Origin: Clostridiales bacterium
GTDB taxonomy: Bacteria > Bacillota > Clostridia > Lachnospirales > Lachnospiraceae
Length of the DNA stretch: 41,703 nt
Assembly (NCBI GenBank): GCA_018365455.1
Contig: JAGZJZ010000057.1
Span: forward strand, 1 to 41,703
Reading direction: 5' to 3'
Numbering within the stretch: the first letter of the stretch is position 1; the number at the start of each line of letters is the position of its first letter. The notes beneath the pieces are model-generated. The model worked only from the letters and a program-made list of their open reading frames with translations. It did not search any database and was not told the DNA's origin. Of the stretch, positions 39,652 through 41,703 are shown in pieces. Made by a program: the position numbers and the translations under genes.

Positions 39652-40167
39652 ATGAACATACAAATTAAATCCATTGATGGTAATCAACAATACGGACTGG
39701 AAAATCTTTATTTAGAATCCTTTCCAAAGGAAGAAAGAATTGATTTTAAACTTTTAACCGCCAAAACAAAAGAGGGGAAAGGAAACTTCCTTGGACTTTT
39801 TGAAAATGGTGATTTAGCGGGATTAACCTATTATACACAATACGAAAAAATTGTCTATGTTTTTTATATTGCGATTGATCCTGAGTATCAGTCAAAAGGA
39901 TATGGGAAATTGATTATTGAACATCTGTTTGAAAAGTTTCCGGGACATAATGTTATGCTGCTTGTTGAAGAATTAGATGAAAATGCAGAAAACAATGAAC
40001 AGAGAATCAGAAGGAAAAATTTTTATCTGAGTAACAATTTTGATGATAATAATCATTTTTTAGAAGTGATGGGAGTTCCATTTGAATTGCTGCACCGAAA
40101 AGGCTATGCTTATGATGTGGAAGACTTTGAAAAAATCCAAGGGTATTTTTTCAGTGATACAGAATAA
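39652..40167 (+). CDS. GNAT family N-acetyltransferase
   Basis: 171 residues with the GNAT fold. Motif A is clear: YIAIDPEYQSKGYGKLIIEH near residue 80-100, the acetyl-CoA pyrophosphate loop being QSKGYG. It is preceded by the YLESFPKEERI N-terminal segment typical of a Firmicute GNAT subgroup. The substrate is not predictable. It is a single-gene unit with its own strong promoter, a leader hairpin and a downstream terminator-like palindrome. Confidence 0.88.
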   Translation: MNIQIKSIDGNQQYGLENLYLESFPKEERIDFKLLTAKTKEGKGNFLGLFENGDLAGLTYYTQYEKIVYVFYIAIDPEYQSKGYGKLIIEHLFEKFPGHNVMLLVEELDENAENNEQRIRRKNFYLSNNFDDNNHFLEVMGVPFELLHRKGYAYDVEDFEKIQGYFFSDTE

Positions 40168-40224
40168 TATTGGCATTACAAAATAGTTGTCTTGCCTTGT
40201 GAGAGGAATGATATAATTGTTTTT

Positions 40225-40252
40225 AGAGCTTTGCATTTAAATGCAAAGCTCT
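40225..40252 (+). terminator. Palindromic terminator-like hairpin after the GNAT gene
   Basis: A perfect 28-base palindrome with arms AGAGCTTTGCATTT and its complement, preceded by TTTT and followed by TTTG. Symmetric, so it may act in either direction; the U-tract is short. Confidence 0.7.
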
Positions 40253-40361
40253 TTGTGCGTGGTCATATTTAAGGATGTAAAACTGTGTGCGGAAATAACT
40301 GCCCCGTAAAATAATGCAAGAAATCGAAATACAGTGAATTAAATTCCAAATCCCCCCATGC

Positions 40362-40367
40362 TATAAT
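40362..40367 (+). promoter_or_regulatory. Extended -10 element of the GH3 gene
   Basis: TGC-TATAAT at 40359-40367 forms an extended -10; no clear -35 is visible. GAGGAGGA lies 8 bases before the ATG at 40397. Confidence 0.5.
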
Positions 40368-40396
40368 TTCCCCAAAAGATACGAGGAGGATTTGAA

Positions 40397-41703
40397 ATGA
40401 ATTATAAAGATGCATCACTTTCCATAGAGGAAAGAGTAGAAGATCTGCTGGGGCGGATGACGCTGGATGAGATGGCAGCGCAGCTTGGATCTTACTGGAT
40501 CTACCAGCTGGATGACGGGAAGAACCTGTCCCATGAGAAAGCACAGAGATTACTCCACGATGGAATTGGACAGATTACCAGAGTCAGCGGAGGCAGCAGC
40601 CTGAAGCCGGATGAGGCGGCGGAGATGGCGAACCAGATCCAAAAGTATCTGGTGGAGGAAACGAGGCTTGGAATTCCGGCGATGATTCATGAAGAAGCAT
40701 GCAGCGGGTTCACGGCGATTGGGGCAACCACATTTCCACAGACCATAGGCGTGGCTTCTACATTTGATCCAAAGCTCAGTGAGCAGATCGGTCAGGTAAT
40801 CGGCAGACAGATGAGGGCTGCCGGTGCCCATCAGGCGCTGGCGCCGCTGCTGGATATTGCAAGGGATCCCCGCTGGGGAAGAATGGAAGAGACCTATGGA
40901 GAAGATCCCTATGTGGTTGGAACCATGGGAACTGCTTATGTTAAAGGGATCCAGGGGAATTTAAAGGACCAGGGAGTTCTGGCAACCGGGAAGCATTTTG
41001 TGGGCTATGGTGCATCGGAAGGGGGAATGAACTGGGCGCCGGTTCATCTGCCGGAACGGGAGCTGCGGGAAGTATATCTGGCACCTTTTGAGATGGCGGT
41101 AAAGGAAGGAAACATGGCATCCATTATGAATGGGTACCATGAAATCGACGGTGTACCCTGCGGTGCATCAAAGAAATTGTTGAATGATATTCTGAAAGAA
41201 GAGTGGGGATTTGAGGGAATAGTCGTTTCGGATTATTTTGCCATAAACCAGATCTTTGACTACCACAATATGGCAGCAGACAAAGAAGAGGCTGCAAAAA
41301 TGGCACTGGAAGCCGGCATGGATGTAGAACTTCCGAATGTGGACTGCTTTGGGGAACCTTTAAAGCGCGCAGTGGAAAAGGGGGACATATCCATGGAACT
41401 GATTCACACCAGCGTGAGAAAGGTTCTGACTTTTAAGTTCCGGCTGGGATTATTTGAGCATCCGTATGTGGATGCGAAAAAGACAATGGATCAGTTTGAC
41501 ACACCGCAGGATCGGCAGCTTGCCCTGGAAGCGGCAAGAAAGTCCATTATTCTGCTGAAAAATGAAAACCGGCTTCTGCCCCTGTCAAAGGATATAAAGA
41601 AACTGGCTGTCATTGGACCTTCTGCTGACAATATCCGTCATATGATTGGAGACTATACCTATCAGGGGCAGATTGAAGGATTGCTGGAGCTGCATGACAG
41701 CCA
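40397..41703 (+). CDS. GH3 family beta-glucosidase (partial, runs off the window)
   Basis: 435 codons are present without a stop. The N-terminus (SIEERVEDLLGRMTLDEMAAQ) is the classical GH3 start. Further landmarks are IPAMIHEEACSGF, DIARDPRWGRMEETYGEDPY, GKHFVGYGASEGG (KHF at 199-201) and IVVSDYFAI with nucleophile Asp279. The beginning of the second, alpha/beta sandwich domain (ARKSIILLKNENRLLPLS) is reached before the window ends. No signal peptide, so a cytoplasmic enzyme cleaving beta-linked oligosaccharides. With the nearby GH1 remnant it suggests a former glucoside-use locus. Confidence 0.95.
   Translation, partial: MNYKDASLSIEERVEDLLGRMTLDEMAAQLGSYWIYQLDDGKNLSHEKAQRLLHDGIGQITRVSGGSSLKPDEAAEMANQIQKYLVEETRLGIPAMIHEEACSGFTAIGATTFPQTIGVASTFDPKLSEQIGQVIGRQMRAAGAHQALAPLLDIARDPRWGRMEETYGEDPYVVGTMGTAYVKGIQGNLKDQGVLATGKHFVGYGASEGGMNWAPVHLPERELREVYLAPFEMAVKEGNMASIMNGYHEIDGVPCGASKKLLNDILKEEWGFEGIVVSDYFAINQIFDYHNMAADKEEAAKMALEAGMDVELPNVDCFGEPLKRAVEKGDISMELIHTSVRKVLTFKFRLGLFEHPYVDAKKTMDQFDTPQDRQLALEAARKSIILLKNENRLLPLSKDIKKLAVIGPSADNIRHMIGDYTYQGQIEGLLELHDS

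Noticed and set aside
1..41703. CRISPR arrays, rRNA and tRNA genes
   Set aside because: No regularly spaced direct repeats with unique spacers of CRISPR type, and no tRNA or rRNA sequence recognised on either strand.

Overview
The window looks like a chromosomal segment of a gut Lachnospiraceae-type Firmicute (Clostridia). The basis is moderate-to-low GC, strong AGGAGG-type ribosome binding sites, YfhO and GT-C envelope proteins, GH1 and GH3 glucosidases, and conjugative-element genes of types common in that family (DUF5348, Cys-rich KTR, DUF6133, sigma-like protein). No rRNA, tRNA or CRISPR array was seen.

Layout. Positions 1-10.4 kb are ordinary chromosome: a NIF3/DUF34 protein, a GT-C membrane protein with a GT2 glycosyltransferase, a MATE exporter with a hexapeptide acetyltransferase, an AraC regulator, and a large YfhO protein. 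Positions 10.4-19.0 kb are a decayed integrative/conjugative element remnant: a structured leader, a broken replication-organiser gene, DUF5348, truncated element genes and a truncated sigma-like gene. Inside it is a block of accessory genes between two broken Cys-rich KTR genes. That block holds a TetR plus serine hydrolase pair, an IS66 relic, a CPBP-like membrane protein, a PEBP protein and several broken small genes. Four copies of a ~32-bp motif recur there about every 520 bp. Positions 19.0-22.2 kb hold a decapitated S8 peptidase pseudogene, a LacI regulator and a DUF4097-type lipoprotein. Positions 22.3-23.8 kb are an IS transposase, followed by a DUF6133 conjugation-type gene.

Positions 24.2-29.5 kb carry a Tn554-like module: three consecutive tyrosine recombinases (two clearly broken, the middle one with an in-frame stop) and a DUF6262/TnpC-like gene. 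Immediately downstream, behind a 23-bp perfect inverted repeat and its own promoter, is a tight four-gene operon (29.6-35.2 kb). It encodes a RloA-like AAA ATPase, RloB, a Rad50/RloC-like ABC ATPase with a C-x2-C knuckle and a C-terminal R-x4-H (HEPN-type ribonuclease) motif, and a coiled-coil CHAT (caspase-like) protease. I infer an anti-phage or abortive-infection system. The combination of RloAB, an ATPase-HEPN protein and a CHAT protease is the best candidate here for an undescribed system.

Positions 35.6-38.0 kb hold an ABC exporter pair divergent from a MerR regulator, with a textbook 19-bp-spacer MerR promoter. This block abuts a GH1 glucosidase lacking its N-terminal third. A DUF3795 protein, a GNAT acetyltransferase and the start of a GH3 beta-glucosidase, cut by the window end, complete the window. 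Repeated truncations and frameshifts show that 10.4-38.0 kb is a long-lived integration hotspot.
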